Part shown: one piece after another, positions 42,661 to 53,164 of the stretch
Position numbering within the stretch: position 1 is the first letter of the stretch
How the letters are laid out: each line of letters begins with the position of its first letter
Assembly (NCBI GenBank): GCA_900544265.1
Contig: UQUQ01000003.1
Coordinates: forward strand, 1 to 64,000
Direction of reading: 5' to 3'
Source of the DNA: an uncultured Alistipes sp.
GTDB lineage: Bacteria; Bacteroidota; Bacteroidia; Bacteroidales; Rikenellaceae
DNA: 64,000 nt
The notes under the pieces: generated by a model
Seen by the model: only the letters and a program-made list of their open reading frames with translations
What the model was told of the DNA's origin: nothing
Database searches by the model: none
Translations under genes and position numbers: made by a program

Positions 42661-45639
42661 TCAGAAGACACCCAGGTCCTGCAGCTTCGCCTCGAGCGAG
42701 GGCAGGTCGTGGAAGAGAATGTCGCGCGGCTTGGCCCCCTGCTGGCGGCCGACGATGCCGGCGCGCTCGAGCTGCATCATGATGCGGCCCGCACGGTTGA
42801 AGCCCACTTCGTAGTTGCGCTGAATCATCGACGTCGAGATGCTGCCGCTCGAGACGGCGTCGCGGGCGATCTCGGCGAAGAGCGAATCGTACTTCACCGG
42901 AACCGACGACTCCTCGCCGCCCGCCCCGCCGCTCTCGCCGCCCTCGGGCGTGTAGTCGGGCAGCAGGTAGGCCGACGTGTATCCCTGCTGTTTGGAGATG
43001 TAGTCCACGATGCGCTCGACCTCGGCCGTCTCCACGAGGGCGCACTGCACGCGCGTCAGCTCGCCGTCCTTCGAGATGAGCATGTCGCCGCGGCCGATGA
43101 GCTGGTTGGCGCCGGGCTGGTCGATGATCGTCTGCGAGTCGATGCGCTGCACGACGCGGAAGGCGATGCGCGACGGGAAGTTGGCCTTGATCTTGCCCGT
43201 GATGACGTCGACCGACGGGCGCTGCGTGGCGATGATGAGGTGGATGCCCACGGCGCGCGCCTTCTGCGCCAGCCGGATCACGGGCAGTTCGACCTCCTTG
43301 GCCATCATGATCAGGTCGGCAAACTCGTCGATCACCACCACGATGTAGGGCAGGTAGCGGTGCCCCTTGAGCGGGTTGAGCCGCCGGGAGACGAACTTGT
43401 CGTTGTACTCCTTGATGTTCTTCGCCCCGGCATTCTTGCACATCTCCAGTCGGTTGTCCATCTCGATGCAGAGCGAGTTGAGCGTATAGACCGCCTTCTT
43501 CGGGTCGGTGATGATCGCCTCGTCCTCGGACTCCATCTTGGCCAGGAAGTGGCGCTCGATCTTGGCGTAGAGCGAGAACTCGACCATCTTGGGGTCGATC
43601 ATCACGAACTTGAGCTGCGCCGGGTGCTTGCGGTAAAGCAGCGACGTGATGATGGCGTTCAGACCCACCGACTTGCCCTGCCCCGTGGCGCCGGCCACCA
43701 GCAGGTGGGGCATCTTCGCCAGGTCGAAGACGTAGTTCTCGTTCTGGATCGTGCGGCCCATGACCACGGGCAGCTCGGCCTTCGACTCCTGGAAGCGCAG
43801 CGACCGCACGGCCGAGTACATCGACACAACCTGCTTGTTGCGGTTCGGCACCTCGATGCCGATCGTGCCGCGCCCGGGAATCGGCGCGATGATGCGGATG
43901 CCCGACTCGGCCTTGAGGCTCTGGGCGATGTCGTTCTGCAGGCCCTGGATCTTCGAAATCTTGACCCCCTGTGCCTGCACGATCTCGTAGAGCGTGACCG
44001 TCGGGCCCACGGTGGCCTTGATGCGCACGATCGGAATGCCGAAGTTCTTGAGCGTCTCCTCGATACGGGTCTTGTTGTCGAAAATCTCCTCGTCTGTCAC
44101 CTCCGAATCCGAAATATAGTCCTCCAGCAGCGTGACGGGCGGCTTGCGGTAGTGTTCCAGGTCCTTGAGCGGATCGTAGCTCTCGGTCGGGATTTTGCGT
44201 TCGTCAACCAGGCGGGCCTCGTTGGCCTCCACCGTGACAACCACCCCTTCGGAGGGGGTCGTCCGCTCCCCGCCCGGCACCTCAACAGCGGCCGGCTCCG
44301 GCTCGTCCGGCGGCAGGAGCTCCTGCGACGGCGCCCCGGGCTCGGGCTCCTCCGGCGACGGGACTGCCGCCTCCGCCGAAGCCGGCGTCCCGGCCTCCTC
44401 CCCGACGACGAACTCCGTGAAGGGATCGTCCGGATCGGCACCGTGTGCGAGCCCCCGCGCGGCATCGCCCGCTGCGGCGGTCGGAGCGGTCGGAGCGGCA
44501 GCGACGCGAGCGGCGGGACGCTCCAGTTCGACCAGTCCGCCGCGGCCCATGACGATGCGTCCCTCGGCGGGCCGGAGGTCCACCTCGGTAAAGGGTCCCG
44601 GATCGTCGTCCAGTGCTGCCTGCGGGGCGGGCTCCCCGTCGGCAGGCCGCGGCGTCGGATCGGCATTCCGCGGAACGGGCTGCCCGTCGGGTGTCAGCTC
44701 GACGAACGGCTCCGCATCGGCGCGGCGGGCGGCTGTGCGCCCGGGCTCCTCCTCGCGCCGTGCTGCCGTGGCAGCGGCTTCGGGTGCAGGCTCCGTCCGC
44801 AAGGGTTCCCTGCGTCCCTCGGCCGAAGAGGTCACATGTGCCGGTTCGCCGCGTCCGGCTGCCGCGGAGGCCGCCGCAGGGGCAGCCGCGGAAGAGGCCG
44901 CGGCGGAGCGGTCGGCAGCCGGACGCGCCGCCGGACGGGTCGCGGGATCGGCGGGATCGGCGGCCGGTTCATCCGGAGCATGGACCGGGGCCACCTTGTG
45001 GCGGACGATCTCGACGATCTTTTCGCTGCGGTCGACGACGGCATTGCCCGCCGAGTTGACCGTATTGATGAAGTTGCGGTTGATGAAGACACCGGTCAGA
45101 ATCCAGCACCCCAGCAGCAGGATCAGCGTGCCGAACGTGCCGATGTACATGCGCAGCAGGGCGGCGGTCTCGATGCCGAACGTTCCGCCCCACCCCGTCG
45201 AGCAGCAGAGGCTCCAGCGGTCGGCGAAGCAGAACCCGAGGGTCAGCGACCCGAGGATCGTCACCATCAGCAGCGGCAGGAACGAATGGTTGAAGCGCAT
45301 CGGCCGGCGGCGGATGATCCGCACCCCGGCCAGGATGACGAGCACGGGGATGAGGATGCCGAACAGGCCGAACGACTGGTCGACAAGCAGGCGGGCGAGC
45401 CGCGCGCCGCTCCAGCCGCAGAGGTTCTCGGGCTCGATCTTCAGCGTCGCACGCTCCTCGGCGCTCATCAGCAGGCTGCTCTGGTCGGCCGCCCAGCTGA
45501 AGAACGAGAAGAAGACCGCCGACGCGGCGTAGACTCCCACACAGAGCAGCAGCAGGCCGATCGCCCAGCGGATGCTGTCGCCGTTCGAGCGCCGGATCTT
45601 CTGACGTCCGTTCTGAGAGGATGTATTGGGGGATGCCAT
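42661..45639 (-). CDS. ftsK: DNA translocase FtsK/SpoIIIE
   Basis: A 992-residue DNA pump that clears chromosomes from the division septum and aids dimer resolution. About four membrane helices occupy residues 20-210. An Ala/Pro/Glu-rich linker covers about 220-480. The motor domain has the Walker A loop VAGATGQGKSVGLNA and the conserved RAVGIHLIIATQRPSVDVITG block. A C-terminal winged-helix gamma domain (SISTSMIQRNYEVGFNRAGRIMMQLE) reads KOPS-type sequences. The start ATG at 45639 is preceded by a -7-like box at 45664-45671. lolA-like follows after 13 bp. Confidence 0.95.
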   Translation of the reverse strand: MASPNTSSQNGRQKIRRSNGDSIRWAIGLLLLCVGVYAASAVFFSFFSWAADQSSLLMSAEERATLKIEPENLCGWSGARLARLLVDQSFGLFGILIPVLVILAGVRIIRRRPMRFNHSFLPLLMVTILGSLTLGFCFADRWSLCCSTGWGGTFGIETAALLRMYIGTFGTLILLLGCWILTGVFINRNFINTVNSAGNAVVDRSEKIVEIVRHKVAPVHAPDEPAADPADPATRPAARPAADRSAAASSAAAPAAASAAAGRGEPAHVTSSAEGRREPLRTEPAPEAAATAARREEEPGRTAARRADAEPFVELTPDGQPVPRNADPTPRPADGEPAPQAALDDDPGPFTEVDLRPAEGRIVMGRGGLVELERPAARVAAAPTAPTAAAGDAARGLAHGADPDDPFTEFVVGEEAGTPASAEAAVPSPEEPEPGAPSQELLPPDEPEPAAVEVPGGERTTPSEGVVVTVEANEARLVDERKIPTESYDPLKDLEHYRKPPVTLLEDYISDSEVTDEEIFDNKTRIEETLKNFGIPIVRIKATVGPTVTLYEIVQAQGVKISKIQGLQNDIAQSLKAESGIRIIAPIPGRGTIGIEVPNRNKQVVSMYSAVRSLRFQESKAELPVVMGRTIQNENYVFDLAKMPHLLVAGATGQGKSVGLNAIITSLLYRKHPAQLKFVMIDPKMVEFSLYAKIERHFLAKMESEDEAIITDPKKAVYTLNSLCIEMDNRLEMCKNAGAKNIKEYNDKFVSRRLNPLKGHRYLPYIVVVIDEFADLIMMAKEVELPVIRLAQKARAVGIHLIIATQRPSVDVITGKIKANFPSRIAFRVVQRIDSQTIIDQPGANQLIGRGDMLISKDGELTRVQCALVETAEVERIVDYISKQQGYTSAYLLPDYTPEGGESGGAGGEESSVPVKYDSLFAEIARDAVSSGSISTSMIQRNYEVGFNRAGRIMMQLERAGIVGRQQGAKPRDILFHDLPSLEAKLQDLGVF

Positions 45640-45663
45640 GTTCGTTACGGGAAATTTACCGAG

Positions 45664-45671
45664 CGAAGGTA
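45664..45671 (-). promoter_or_regulatory. -7-like box, ftsK
   Basis: TACCTTCG on the minus strand, one mismatch to TAnnTTTG, 24 bp before the ftsK ATG. Confidence 0.45.
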
Positions 45672-45724
45672 CGCAATTTTTTTCGATTTTTCCGTCTCGG
45701 GGCGTGCAATTCGGACGGAAGAGG

Positions 45725-46504
45725 TCAGACGAGCGACTCCATCGCCTTCTTTTCCAGGCGCAAGCGGTACGCCTCGTCGGCGAAGGTCAGAAAGCGGCAG
45801 CGGCCCGGCCCCTTGTCGGCGGTCCGCAGGCCATACTCGTCGAGCAGCTGCGCCACGCGGCGCGCCACGGCCGGCGACGGGTCCACGACCGTCACGTCGC
45901 GTCCGGCCAGCACCCGTTTCAGCACAGGCAGCAGGAAGGGATAGTGCGTGCATCCGAGGACGATCTGGTCGACACCCCGGTCGAGCATCCCCCCGACGGC
46001 GGCACGCACGCACGCCTCGGCCTCGGGCGTCTGCTCGCGGTCCTGCTCGACCAGCTCGACGAAGCCGCGACCCGGAACCGACAGCACCTCGATGCCGCGG
46101 CCGTAGCGGGCGGCCGTGCGGCGGAAGAGGTCGCCGTCGAGGCTCCGCTCCGTGGCCAGCACCCCCACCACCCCGCTGCGGGTCGCCAGGCAGGCCGGCT
46201 TGACGGCGGGCTCCATGCCCACGATCGGCAGCGGCGCATACTTCGCCCGCAGGAAGTCGATCGCGGCGGCCGTAGCCGTATTGCAGGCCACGACAACCAG
46301 CTTGCACCCTTCGGCGACCAGCGTGCCGACCGCCTCGTCGGCCAGCGCCCGGATCTCCTCCTTCGGGCGCGAGCCGTAGGGGCAGTTCTTGCCGTCGCCC
46401 AGGTAGACGAGCGCCTCGTGCGGCAGCAGACGCCGCACCTCGCGCCAGACGGTCAGCCCACCCAGCCCCGAGTCGTAGATGCCGATGGGTGCGTTATTCG
46501 CCAT
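45725..46504 (-). CDS. murI: Glutamate racemase
   Basis: A 259-residue cofactor-independent racemase making D-glutamate for peptidoglycan. Both catalytic Cys motifs are present: VVACNTATAAA and LGCTHYPFL. The N-terminal IGIYDSGLGGLTVWREV segment carries the conserved Asp-Ser. It overlaps the aroK end by 11 bp, so it is translated from the same mRNA as aroK. Confidence 0.95.
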   Translation of the reverse strand: MANNAPIGIYDSGLGGLTVWREVRRLLPHEALVYLGDGKNCPYGSRPKEEIRALADEAVGTLVAEGCKLVVVACNTATAAAIDFLRAKYAPLPIVGMEPAVKPACLATRSGVVGVLATERSLDGDLFRRTAARYGRGIEVLSVPGRGFVELVEQDREQTPEAEACVRAAVGGMLDRGVDQIVLGCTHYPFLLPVLKRVLAGRDVTVVDPSPAVARRVAQLLDEYGLRTADKGPGRCRFLTFADEAYRLRLEKKAMESLV

Positions 46505-47033
46505 GTTCGAGCCATTTCAGAATCCGGACGACCACCTCGTCGTCCGCCATCACCGTACAGTCGACCGTCAGCTGCGCCTGCGCATAGTAGGGTTCGCGTG
46601 CGGCCATGTCGCGCCGCATGAACGGCACGAGCTCCTCGTCCGAAAGGCCCCGCAGGCGGGGGCGCTTCTGCCGTCCGTAGGGGGTCAGGCGCGCGGCGAT
46701 CTGCTCGGCCGCACGGCGCAGGTAGACCGTCGCTCCGGTCTCGTTCATGCGGGCCATGTTGTCGCGCCAGACAGGCAGCCCGCCGCCGGTCGAGGCCACG
46801 ACCCGCTCGCCGCGGGCGACGATCCGCTCGAGCGCCTCGCGCTCCAGTTCGCGGAAGCGCTCCTCGCCCTCGTAGCGGAAGACATCCGCCACGGAGGCCC
46901 CCTCCTGCTGCTCGACAAGCGTGTCCGTGTCGACGAGCGCCACACCCAGACGCCGCGCCAGGCGCCGTCCGAGCGAGCTCTTGCCGCAGCCCATGTATCC
47001 CACCAGAAAGAGGGGTTTCACCGTCGTATCCAT
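46494..47033 (-). CDS. aroK: Shikimate kinase
   Basis: A 179-residue P-loop kinase of aromatic amino-acid biosynthesis, phosphorylating shikimate. Walker A is GYMGCGKSSLGRRLA; the shikimate-binding DTDTLVEQQ and STGGGLPVW motifs are present. It lies 26 bp after parC and overlaps murI, at the downstream end of a plsC-parE-parC-aroK-murI run. Confidence 0.95.
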   Translation of the reverse strand: MDTTVKPLFLVGYMGCGKSSLGRRLARRLGVALVDTDTLVEQQEGASVADVFRYEGEERFRELEREALERIVARGERVVASTGGGLPVWRDNMARMNETGATVYLRRAAEQIAARLTPYGRQKRPRLRGLSDEELVPFMRRDMAAREPYYAQAQLTVDCTVMADDEVVVRILKWLEHGE

Positions 47034-47058
47034 CGTTGCAAGACCTGCACGCAGGCGA

Positions 47059-50019
47059 TCAGAAAAGGTTCAGCTGTTCGGGCGAGGCCACCTCGTCGGC
47101 ATCGCCCCGCGCCCGTTCGATCTCGAAGGGCACACCGCCCGCCGGACTTCCCGTCGGGGGCAGGCCCGCGGCATCGACCTCGCGCCGCGGCTCCGCATCG
47201 GATTTCCGCTCCCGCGTCGCCGCGGCCTTCCCGGCAGCAGTCGCCGCGCCGGAGTGCTCCGCCGCCGTGTCGCGGGCCATCTGCGCCGTATCGCGGGCCG
47301 TCTCCGCCGTATCGCGGGCCGTCTGCGCCGTATCGTGCGCGGCGGAATCCGCACCCTCCCCGTCCGCGGGCGAGCCCTCCCCGTCGGGATCGGGTTCGGG
47401 CGGCAGCTCGGGTTCGATGAAGCGCAGCGTCGCCACCTCGTAGGTCGTCAGGCGCTTGCCCTTGGCCCGGTGGCTCTTCACGCCGACGAAGTCGTCGACG
47501 TCGATCAGATCGGCCGGGCGCTGCGCATGCGCCCCCTTGTAGGTTATTTCGAGCTTCGCGCCCGACACGTCGGTCACGCAGACCAGGTCGGCCTGTCCCC
47601 CCTCGTCGAGGAAGTACTGCATCCGGTCGGTCAGCTCGGTCGAAAAGCGCTTCATGTAGTAGTAGCCCTGCTCGCGGTCGAAGTAGCAGACGCTGTAGAC
47701 GCGGTCGGGCTCGTAGCGGTTCACCCGCACGGTGTCGTCGGGGAAGTGCTGCCCGAGGTCGTAGCCCGTGATGTAGTACTGGTTCTTCGAGGTCCAGACC
47801 ACGAGCTTGTCGTCGCCCTTGAACTCGCCCAGCAGCATCCCGCGCCCGTCGGCATTGAGCCGCCGCACATCCTCGTCGAACCAGATGTTCTGCCCGCCGA
47901 GCGTCGACGTGCCGCGCTCCTTGAGCACGATCTTGTGAATGCCGTAGCGCGAGAAGAGGTTGCCCTGGCTCTGGCGCCCCTTGATGGCCAGTTGCGAGAA
48001 GTCGAGGTCCACGATCACCTTCTTGAGCCGCGGGCGCGGCTTGAAGTAGACCTTCAGCACCTCGGCCTCGCCGTTCGGGTTGACCGACATGTAGAGGATC
48101 TCGCTGCGCGGCGTGCCCTTGGTGATGTTGTACTCCTTGTCGCGCGTGACGCCCTTGATCGCGCAGCGCTTCATCATGATCGGGCCGTTCTTGCCGTCGC
48201 GGTAGAGGACGTTGTAGATCGTGCGCTCGTCGTTGCGCTTGAAGACCCCGATGTAGTAGATGCCCTTGTCGAAGAAGGCCTTGTCCGAGACCTTCGTGAT
48301 GACGTAGCGGCCGTCCTTCGTGAAGACGATCACGTCGTCGATGTCCGAGCAGTCGCACACCAGTTCGGCATCCTTCATCGACTTGCCGATGCCGAAGAAG
48401 CCTTCGGCCCGGTCGACGTAGAGTTTGGCGTTCGTCACGGCGACCTTCGTCGCCTCGATCGAGTCGAACTCGCGCAGCTCCGTGCGGCGCTCGCGCCCTT
48501 TGCCGTACTTGTCGCGGATGCGCTCGTAGTAGGCCACGGCATACTCGGTCAGGTGCGCCAGGTCGTACTGCGTCTGCTTGATGTCGGCCTCGATCTGCCG
48601 GATTTCGTTGTCGGCCTTTTCCGAGTCGAAGCGCGAGATGCGGATGAACTTCAGCTCGGTGAGCTTCTGCACGTCCTCCAGCGTCACCTCGCGGCGCAGC
48701 AGCTTCTTGAAGGGCTCCAGTCCCCGGTCGACGGCGGCATAGGCCTCCTCGCGCGTGCGGCACCCCTCGATGAGCTGGTAGAGTTTGTTCTCGATAAAGA
48801 TGCGCTCGAGCGACGCGGCGTGCCACGCGGCATTGAGCTCCTCGAGCCGGATTTCGAGCTCGCGCCCGAGCAGGTATTTCGTATGGTCGGCCGAGCGGCG
48901 CAGAATCTCGCTCACGCCGAGGAAGTGGGGCTTCTCCTCCCAGATGACGCAGGCGTTCGGCGCGATCGAGACCTCGCAGTCCGTGAAGGCGTAGAGGGCG
49001 TCGATGGTCTTGTCCGACGACTCGTCGGGCGAGACCTGGATGATGATCTCGACCTTGTCGGCCGTGTTGTCGTCGACCTTGCGGATCTTGATCTTGCCCT
49101 TCTCGTTGGCCTTGATGATCGACTCCTTGATCGACTCGGTGGTCGTCGTGTAGGGGATTTCGGTGATGGCGAGCGTGCGCTTGTCGATCTTCGAGATCCG
49201 CGCGCGCACCTTCACCGTGCCGCCGCGCAGTCCGTCGTTGTAGCGGCTCACGTCGGCCAGGCCGCCAGTCGGGAAGTCGGGATAGAGCTGAAAGTCGCGT
49301 CCCTCGAGGTGGGCGATCGCGGCCGAAATCAGCTCGTTGAAGTTGTGCGGCAGGATCTTCGACGCCAGGCCCACGGCGATGCCGTCCGAGCCCTGCGCCA
49401 GCAGCAGCGGGAACTTGATCGGCAGCGTCACCGGCTCCTCCTTGCGGCCGTCGTAGGAGAGCATCCACTCGGTGGTCTTGCGGTTGAAGACCACGTCGAG
49501 GGCGAACTTCGACAGCCGCGCCTCGATGTATCGGCCCGCGGCGGCCTCGTCGCCCGTGAGGATGTTGCCCCAGTTACCCTGGCAGTCGATCAGTAGCTCC
49601 TTCTGTCCGAGCTGCACGAGCGCATCCTTGATCGAGGCGTCGCCGTGCGGGTGGTACTGCATGGTCTGGCCCACGATGTTGGCCACCTTGTTGTAGCGGC
49701 CGTCGTCGACGACCTTCATGGCGTGGAGGATGCGCCGCTGCACGGGCTTCAGGCCGTCCTCGACGTGAGGCACGGCGCGCTCCAGGATCACGTAGGAGGC
49801 GTAATCCAGAAACCAGTTCTTGTACATGCCCGTGAGCTTGCGCACGTCGCCCTCGTCGTGCGTCAGGCGGTCGAACCTGCCCCCGCGCCCCACTTTTCCG
49901 GGGGTCTCCCCCTGCGGAGGGTCCACCGGCGCGTCGTCCGCCGCATCGTCCGCCACATCGGGCGTCGAGGCATCCTCGTCGAGCGTGTAATCCTTCTCCT
50001 TCTCTTTCTCTTCCGACAT
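47059..50019 (-). CDS. parC: DNA topoisomerase IV subunit A
   Basis: A 986-residue GyrA/ParC-type subunit. With ParE it decatenates daughter chromosomes. The breakage-reunion domain starts near residue 65 (NWFLDYASYVILERAVPHVEDGLKPVQRR). The catalytic Tyr is in AAAGRYIEARLS. No GyrA box is seen, supporting ParC. Residues from about 870 form a long disordered tail with four TARDTAE-like seven-residue repeats (DNA about 47264-47345). The tail ends in SPEQLNLF, a near-perfect sliding-clamp-binding peptide. The ATG at 50019 gives MSEEKEKEKDY with an acidic N-terminal extension. parE is 28 bp upstream. Confidence 0.93.
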   Translation of the reverse strand: MSEEKEKEKDYTLDEDASTPDVADDAADDAPVDPPQGETPGKVGRGGRFDRLTHDEGDVRKLTGMYKNWFLDYASYVILERAVPHVEDGLKPVQRRILHAMKVVDDGRYNKVANIVGQTMQYHPHGDASIKDALVQLGQKELLIDCQGNWGNILTGDEAAAGRYIEARLSKFALDVVFNRKTTEWMLSYDGRKEEPVTLPIKFPLLLAQGSDGIAVGLASKILPHNFNELISAAIAHLEGRDFQLYPDFPTGGLADVSRYNDGLRGGTVKVRARISKIDKRTLAITEIPYTTTTESIKESIIKANEKGKIKIRKVDDNTADKVEIIIQVSPDESSDKTIDALYAFTDCEVSIAPNACVIWEEKPHFLGVSEILRRSADHTKYLLGRELEIRLEELNAAWHAASLERIFIENKLYQLIEGCRTREEAYAAVDRGLEPFKKLLRREVTLEDVQKLTELKFIRISRFDSEKADNEIRQIEADIKQTQYDLAHLTEYAVAYYERIRDKYGKGRERRTELREFDSIEATKVAVTNAKLYVDRAEGFFGIGKSMKDAELVCDCSDIDDVIVFTKDGRYVITKVSDKAFFDKGIYYIGVFKRNDERTIYNVLYRDGKNGPIMMKRCAIKGVTRDKEYNITKGTPRSEILYMSVNPNGEAEVLKVYFKPRPRLKKVIVDLDFSQLAIKGRQSQGNLFSRYGIHKIVLKERGTSTLGGQNIWFDEDVRRLNADGRGMLLGEFKGDDKLVVWTSKNQYYITGYDLGQHFPDDTVRVNRYEPDRVYSVCYFDREQGYYYMKRFSTELTDRMQYFLDEGGQADLVCVTDVSGAKLEITYKGAHAQRPADLIDVDDFVGVKSHRAKGKRLTTYEVATLRFIEPELPPEPDPDGEGSPADGEGADSAAHDTAQTARDTAETARDTAQMARDTAAEHSGAATAAGKAAATRERKSDAEPRREVDAAGLPPTGSPAGGVPFEIERARGDADEVASPEQLNLF

Positions 50020-50047
50020 ATCGTGTGCTTTCTCTTGTTCCTTTCCG

Positions 50048-51937
50048 TCAACCGATGCGCAGGTCCTGCTCCACGAGGTCCTCCTCGATGCGCAGGTTGT
50101 CGATGATGAAGCCCTGTCGCTCGTAGGTGTTCTTGCCCATGTAGAACTCCAGCAGGTCGTGGATCGGGTCGTCCTTCGTGATGCGGACCTTGTCCAGGCG
50201 CATGTTCCCGCCGATGAACTCGCGGAACTCCTCGGGCGAAATCTCGCCCAGACCCTTGAAGCGCGTGATCTCGGCACTGGCCCCGAGTGCTGCGATGGCA
50301 CGCTGCCGCTCCTCCTCCGAGTAGCAGTAGCGCGTCTCCTTCCGGTTGCGCACGCGGAACAGCGGCGTCTGGAGCACGAACAGGTGGCCCTGGCGGATCA
50401 CGTCGGGGAAGAACTGCAGGAAGAAGGTCATCAGCAGCAGGCGGATGTGCATGCCGTCGACATCGGCATCGGTAGCGATGATGACCTTCTCGTAGCGCAG
50501 GTTGTCCATCTCCTCCTCGATATTGAGCGCCGCCTGCAGCAGGTTGAACTCCTCGTTCTCGTAGACGACCTTTTTGGTCAGCCCGAAGCAGTTGAGCGGC
50601 TTGCCGCGCAGCGAGAAGACCGCCTGCGTGCGCACGTCGCGGCTCTTGGTGATCGAACCCGACGCCGAGTTGCCCTCCGTGATGAAGATCATCGACTGCT
50701 CGGCCAGCTCGCTGCGGTCCGTGCGGTGGATCTTGCAGTCGCGCAGCTTGCGGTTGTTGAGCGAGACCTTCTTGGCCGTCTCGCGGGCCTTCTTCTGGAT
50801 GCCCGAGATGGCCTTGCGCTCCTTCTCGTTCTCGACGATCTTCTTCTGGAGCACCTGCGCCGTCTCGGGATGCTTGTGCAGGTAGTCGTCGAGGTGCTTG
50901 CCCAGGAACTCCACGACGAAGTTGCGGATCGTGGGGCCCGACTTCGACATCTCCTTCGAGCCGAGCTTCGTCTTGGTCTGCGACTCGAAGATCGGGCTCG
51001 ACACGCGGATCGAGATGGCGCCGATGAGCGACGTGCGGATGTCGGCCGGGTCGTAGTCCTTGTGGTAGAACTCGCGGATGGTCTTGGCGATGGCTTCGCG
51101 GAAGGCCGCCTGGTGCGTGCCGCCCTGTGTCGTGTACTGTCCGTTGACGAACGAGTAGCAGCTCTCGCCGTAGCCCGTGCCGTGGGCAATCACCACCTCG
51201 ATGTCGGGTCCCGACAGGTGGATGGGCGGATAGAGCGGCTCCTCGGTCATGTTCTCGTTCAGCAGGTCGAGCAGTCCGTTCTTCGAGGTGTAGGACTGGC
51301 CGTTCAGACGGATCGTCAGCCCGCGGTTCAGGTAGGTGTAGTTGCGCACCAGCTGCTCGACATACTCCAGATGGTAGGTATAGGGGCCGAAGACCTCCTC
51401 GTCGACGCGGAAGCGGATCTCCGTGCCGTTCTTCTCCGTGAGGCCCGACTCCCAGCGGTCGCTCTGCTCGAGTCCCTTCTCGAAGTAGACCGTGTGGGCC
51501 TCGCCGTCGCGCACCGAGCGGGCCGAGAAACTGCTCGAAAGGTAGTTCACGGCCTTGACGCCCACGCCGTTCAGACCCACCGTCTTCTTGAAGGCCGCGT
51601 TGTCCTCGTCATCGTCGTACTTGCCGCCCGTGTTCATCACGCTCACCGCCGCCGAGAGCGAGTTGAGCGGAATGCCGCGCCCGAAGTCGCGCACGGTCAC
51701 CTCGCCGTCCGAGACCGTGATGTCGATCTGGTGGCCGAAGCCGTTCATGTATTCGTCGATCGAGTTGTCGACCACCTCCTTGATGAGGACATAGATGCCG
51801 TCGTCGGGCTGCGTGCCGTCGCCCAGTTTGCCGATGTACATGCCGGGGCGCAGCCGCACGTGCTCACGCGGCGTGAGCGTGCGGATGGCGTCGTCGCCAT
51901 AGTTGTCCGTCGGTTTCGTATTGAGTAAGTCTGCCAT
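50048..51937 (-). CDS. parE: DNA topoisomerase IV subunit B
   Basis: A 629-residue ATPase subunit. The GHKL ATP-binding motifs [16 protein letters not shown] and DFGRGIPLN are present, and the Toprim domain has EGNSASGS and [10 protein letters not shown]. Its length and its place directly upstream of parC favour ParE over GyrB. It is 78 bp after plsC; no separate -7 box was identified. Confidence 0.94.
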   Translation of the reverse strand: MADLLNTKPTDNYGDDAIRTLTPREHVRLRPGMYIGKLGDGTQPDDGIYVLIKEVVDNSIDEYMNGFGHQIDITVSDGEVTVRDFGRGIPLNSLSAAVSVMNTGGKYDDDEDNAAFKKTVGLNGVGVKAVNYLSSSFSARSVRDGEAHTVYFEKGLEQSDRWESGLTEKNGTEIRFRVDEEVFGPYTYHLEYVEQLVRNYTYLNRGLTIRLNGQSYTSKNGLLDLLNENMTEEPLYPPIHLSGPDIEVVIAHGTGYGESCYSFVNGQYTTQGGTHQAAFREAIAKTIREFYHKDYDPADIRTSLIGAISIRVSSPIFESQTKTKLGSKEMSKSGPTIRNFVVEFLGKHLDDYLHKHPETAQVLQKKIVENEKERKAISGIQKKARETAKKVSLNNRKLRDCKIHRTDRSELAEQSMIFITEGNSASGSITKSRDVRTQAVFSLRGKPLNCFGLTKKVVYENEEFNLLQAALNIEEEMDNLRYEKVIIATDADVDGMHIRLLLMTFFLQFFPDVIRQGHLFVLQTPLFRVRNRKETRYCYSEEERQRAIAALGASAEITRFKGLGEISPEEFREFIGGNMRLDKVRITKDDPIHDLLEFYMGKNTYERQGFIIDNLRIEEDLVEQDLRIG

Positions 51938-52015
51938 GTTTTCAGTATCGGTTTCGCTGCCGGCCCGCCGGCAGCAGTTCCCGCTGAAGCCGGAAGGGAT
52001 CGGCCCGGGGGAAGG

Positions 52016-52753
52016 CTATGCGTGCCGCCCCTCCTGCCGGATTTCGGCCAGTGCGGCGGCCATGCGGTCGTGCACGCGCGCCATCAGTTCGTGCACCTCC
52101 GTCGAGGCGATCTCCTCGCGGCTCACCGGCGGCAGCACGCGGATCGTGATGCGGTTGCCCCAGTTGAAGAGCAGGTTGCGGCGGATGAGCGTCCGCGTGC
52201 CGTCGAGCACCACGGGCAGGATCTCGACCCCCGCCTCGCGCGCCAGCGTGAAGGCCCCGGCCTTGAAACGGTGGATCTCACCATCCTTCGAGCGCGTGCC
52301 CTCGGGGAAGATCGCCACCGAAGCACCGCGCGAAATCCACAGCTTGCCCTCGCGCAGCAGCTGCTCCATCGCCTCGGCGGCGCGTCCGCGGTCGATGCAG
52401 ATGTCGCCGTGCAGCACGAGGTACTGCCCGAAGAAGGGCACCTTGAAGACCTCGCGCTTCGAGACCCAGCGGAAGTTGAGCGGGATGTAGTAGAGCGTCG
52501 GGATGTCGATCACCGTGTTGTGGTTCACGACGATGACATAGCGTTTCTTGCGGTCGATCAGCTCGCGTCCGATGACCCGCTGCCGCCAGCGCAGCGGGAT
52601 GAAGAAGAAGATGCGCACGAGGATGCGCGAGAGTTCATGCACCACGCGACGCCCCTTGTCGAAGGGGTAGCAGAGGACGAGTGCCACGGCCGACAGGACC
52701 ATGAACAGCGTGCACAGGAGCACGAGAAACAGGTAGTAGATGCCGCTTATCAT
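52016..52753 (-). CDS. plsC: 1-acyl-sn-glycerol-3-phosphate acyltransferase
   Basis: A 245-residue PlsC-type inner-membrane enzyme that adds the second acyl chain to make phosphatidic acid. It has an N-terminal membrane segment, then the catalytic VNHNTVIDIP block (NHx4D) and the substrate-binding FPEGTRSKDG block. The ATG at 52753 is used; the frame is open further upstream but that sequence is unlike the family and holds the promoter. It heads the plsC-parE-parC-aroK-murI run. Confidence 0.9.
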   Translation of the reverse strand: MISGIYYLFLVLLCTLFMVLSAVALVLCYPFDKGRRVVHELSRILVRIFFFIPLRWRQRVIGRELIDRKKRYVIVVNHNTVIDIPTLYYIPLNFRWVSKREVFKVPFFGQYLVLHGDICIDRGRAAEAMEQLLREGKLWISRGASVAIFPEGTRSKDGEIHRFKAGAFTLAREAGVEILPVVLDGTRTLIRRNLLFNWGNRITIRVLPPVSREEIASTEVHELMARVHDRMAAALAEIRQEGRHA

Positions 52754-52801
52754 ATCGTTCGGGGGCTGTTGGGGGCCGATTATCCGGTCCGGTTCAATCT
52801 G

Positions 52802-52809
52802 CAAAATTA
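52802..52809 (-). promoter_or_regulatory. -7 box, plsC operon
   Basis: TAATTTTG on the minus strand, 48 bp before the plsC ATG. Confidence 0.6.
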
Positions 52810-53132
52810 GAAAAAATCCGCGGATTTTCCACGTCGCGGCGGGCGAGTTTTCAACATTTTTCGTCGGCGGGTTTTCCCGAAAAACAGCCCGCGCATCCAC
52901 GGGCGGTCCGCACACCGGATCGCCGCCGCGACCCGCTCCCGCCACGCACCATATCCACTGCCCGCCCTCCGACCAGTTCCACCCTCCGCCCGCTCCCTTA
53001 CCCCCCCGCCGCCATACATCAGGCCGTTCCGTCTTCTTTCGCTCCGCCCCGCAGTCACATTCCGCACAAGCATCCAAGACTTCCCATAATAATATGTACA
53101 GAAAAATTTTTGTGAAAATCAAGTACTATGTA

Positions 53133-53164
53133 TTGCAAAGTAGAAATATTTTTACATATCTTTG
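53133..53164 (+). promoter_or_regulatory. Promoter of the outer-membrane barrel gene
   Basis: TTG (53133-53135), 21 nt, then TATCTTTG (53157-53164), leaving a leader of about 45 nt. Confidence 0.7.

Noticed and set aside
42709..46203. A very long plus-strand open frame antisense to ftsK and murI
   Set aside because: High G+C removes stop codons from opposite frames; the predicted protein is Arg/His/Ala-rich with no domains, and the minus-strand genes are clear.
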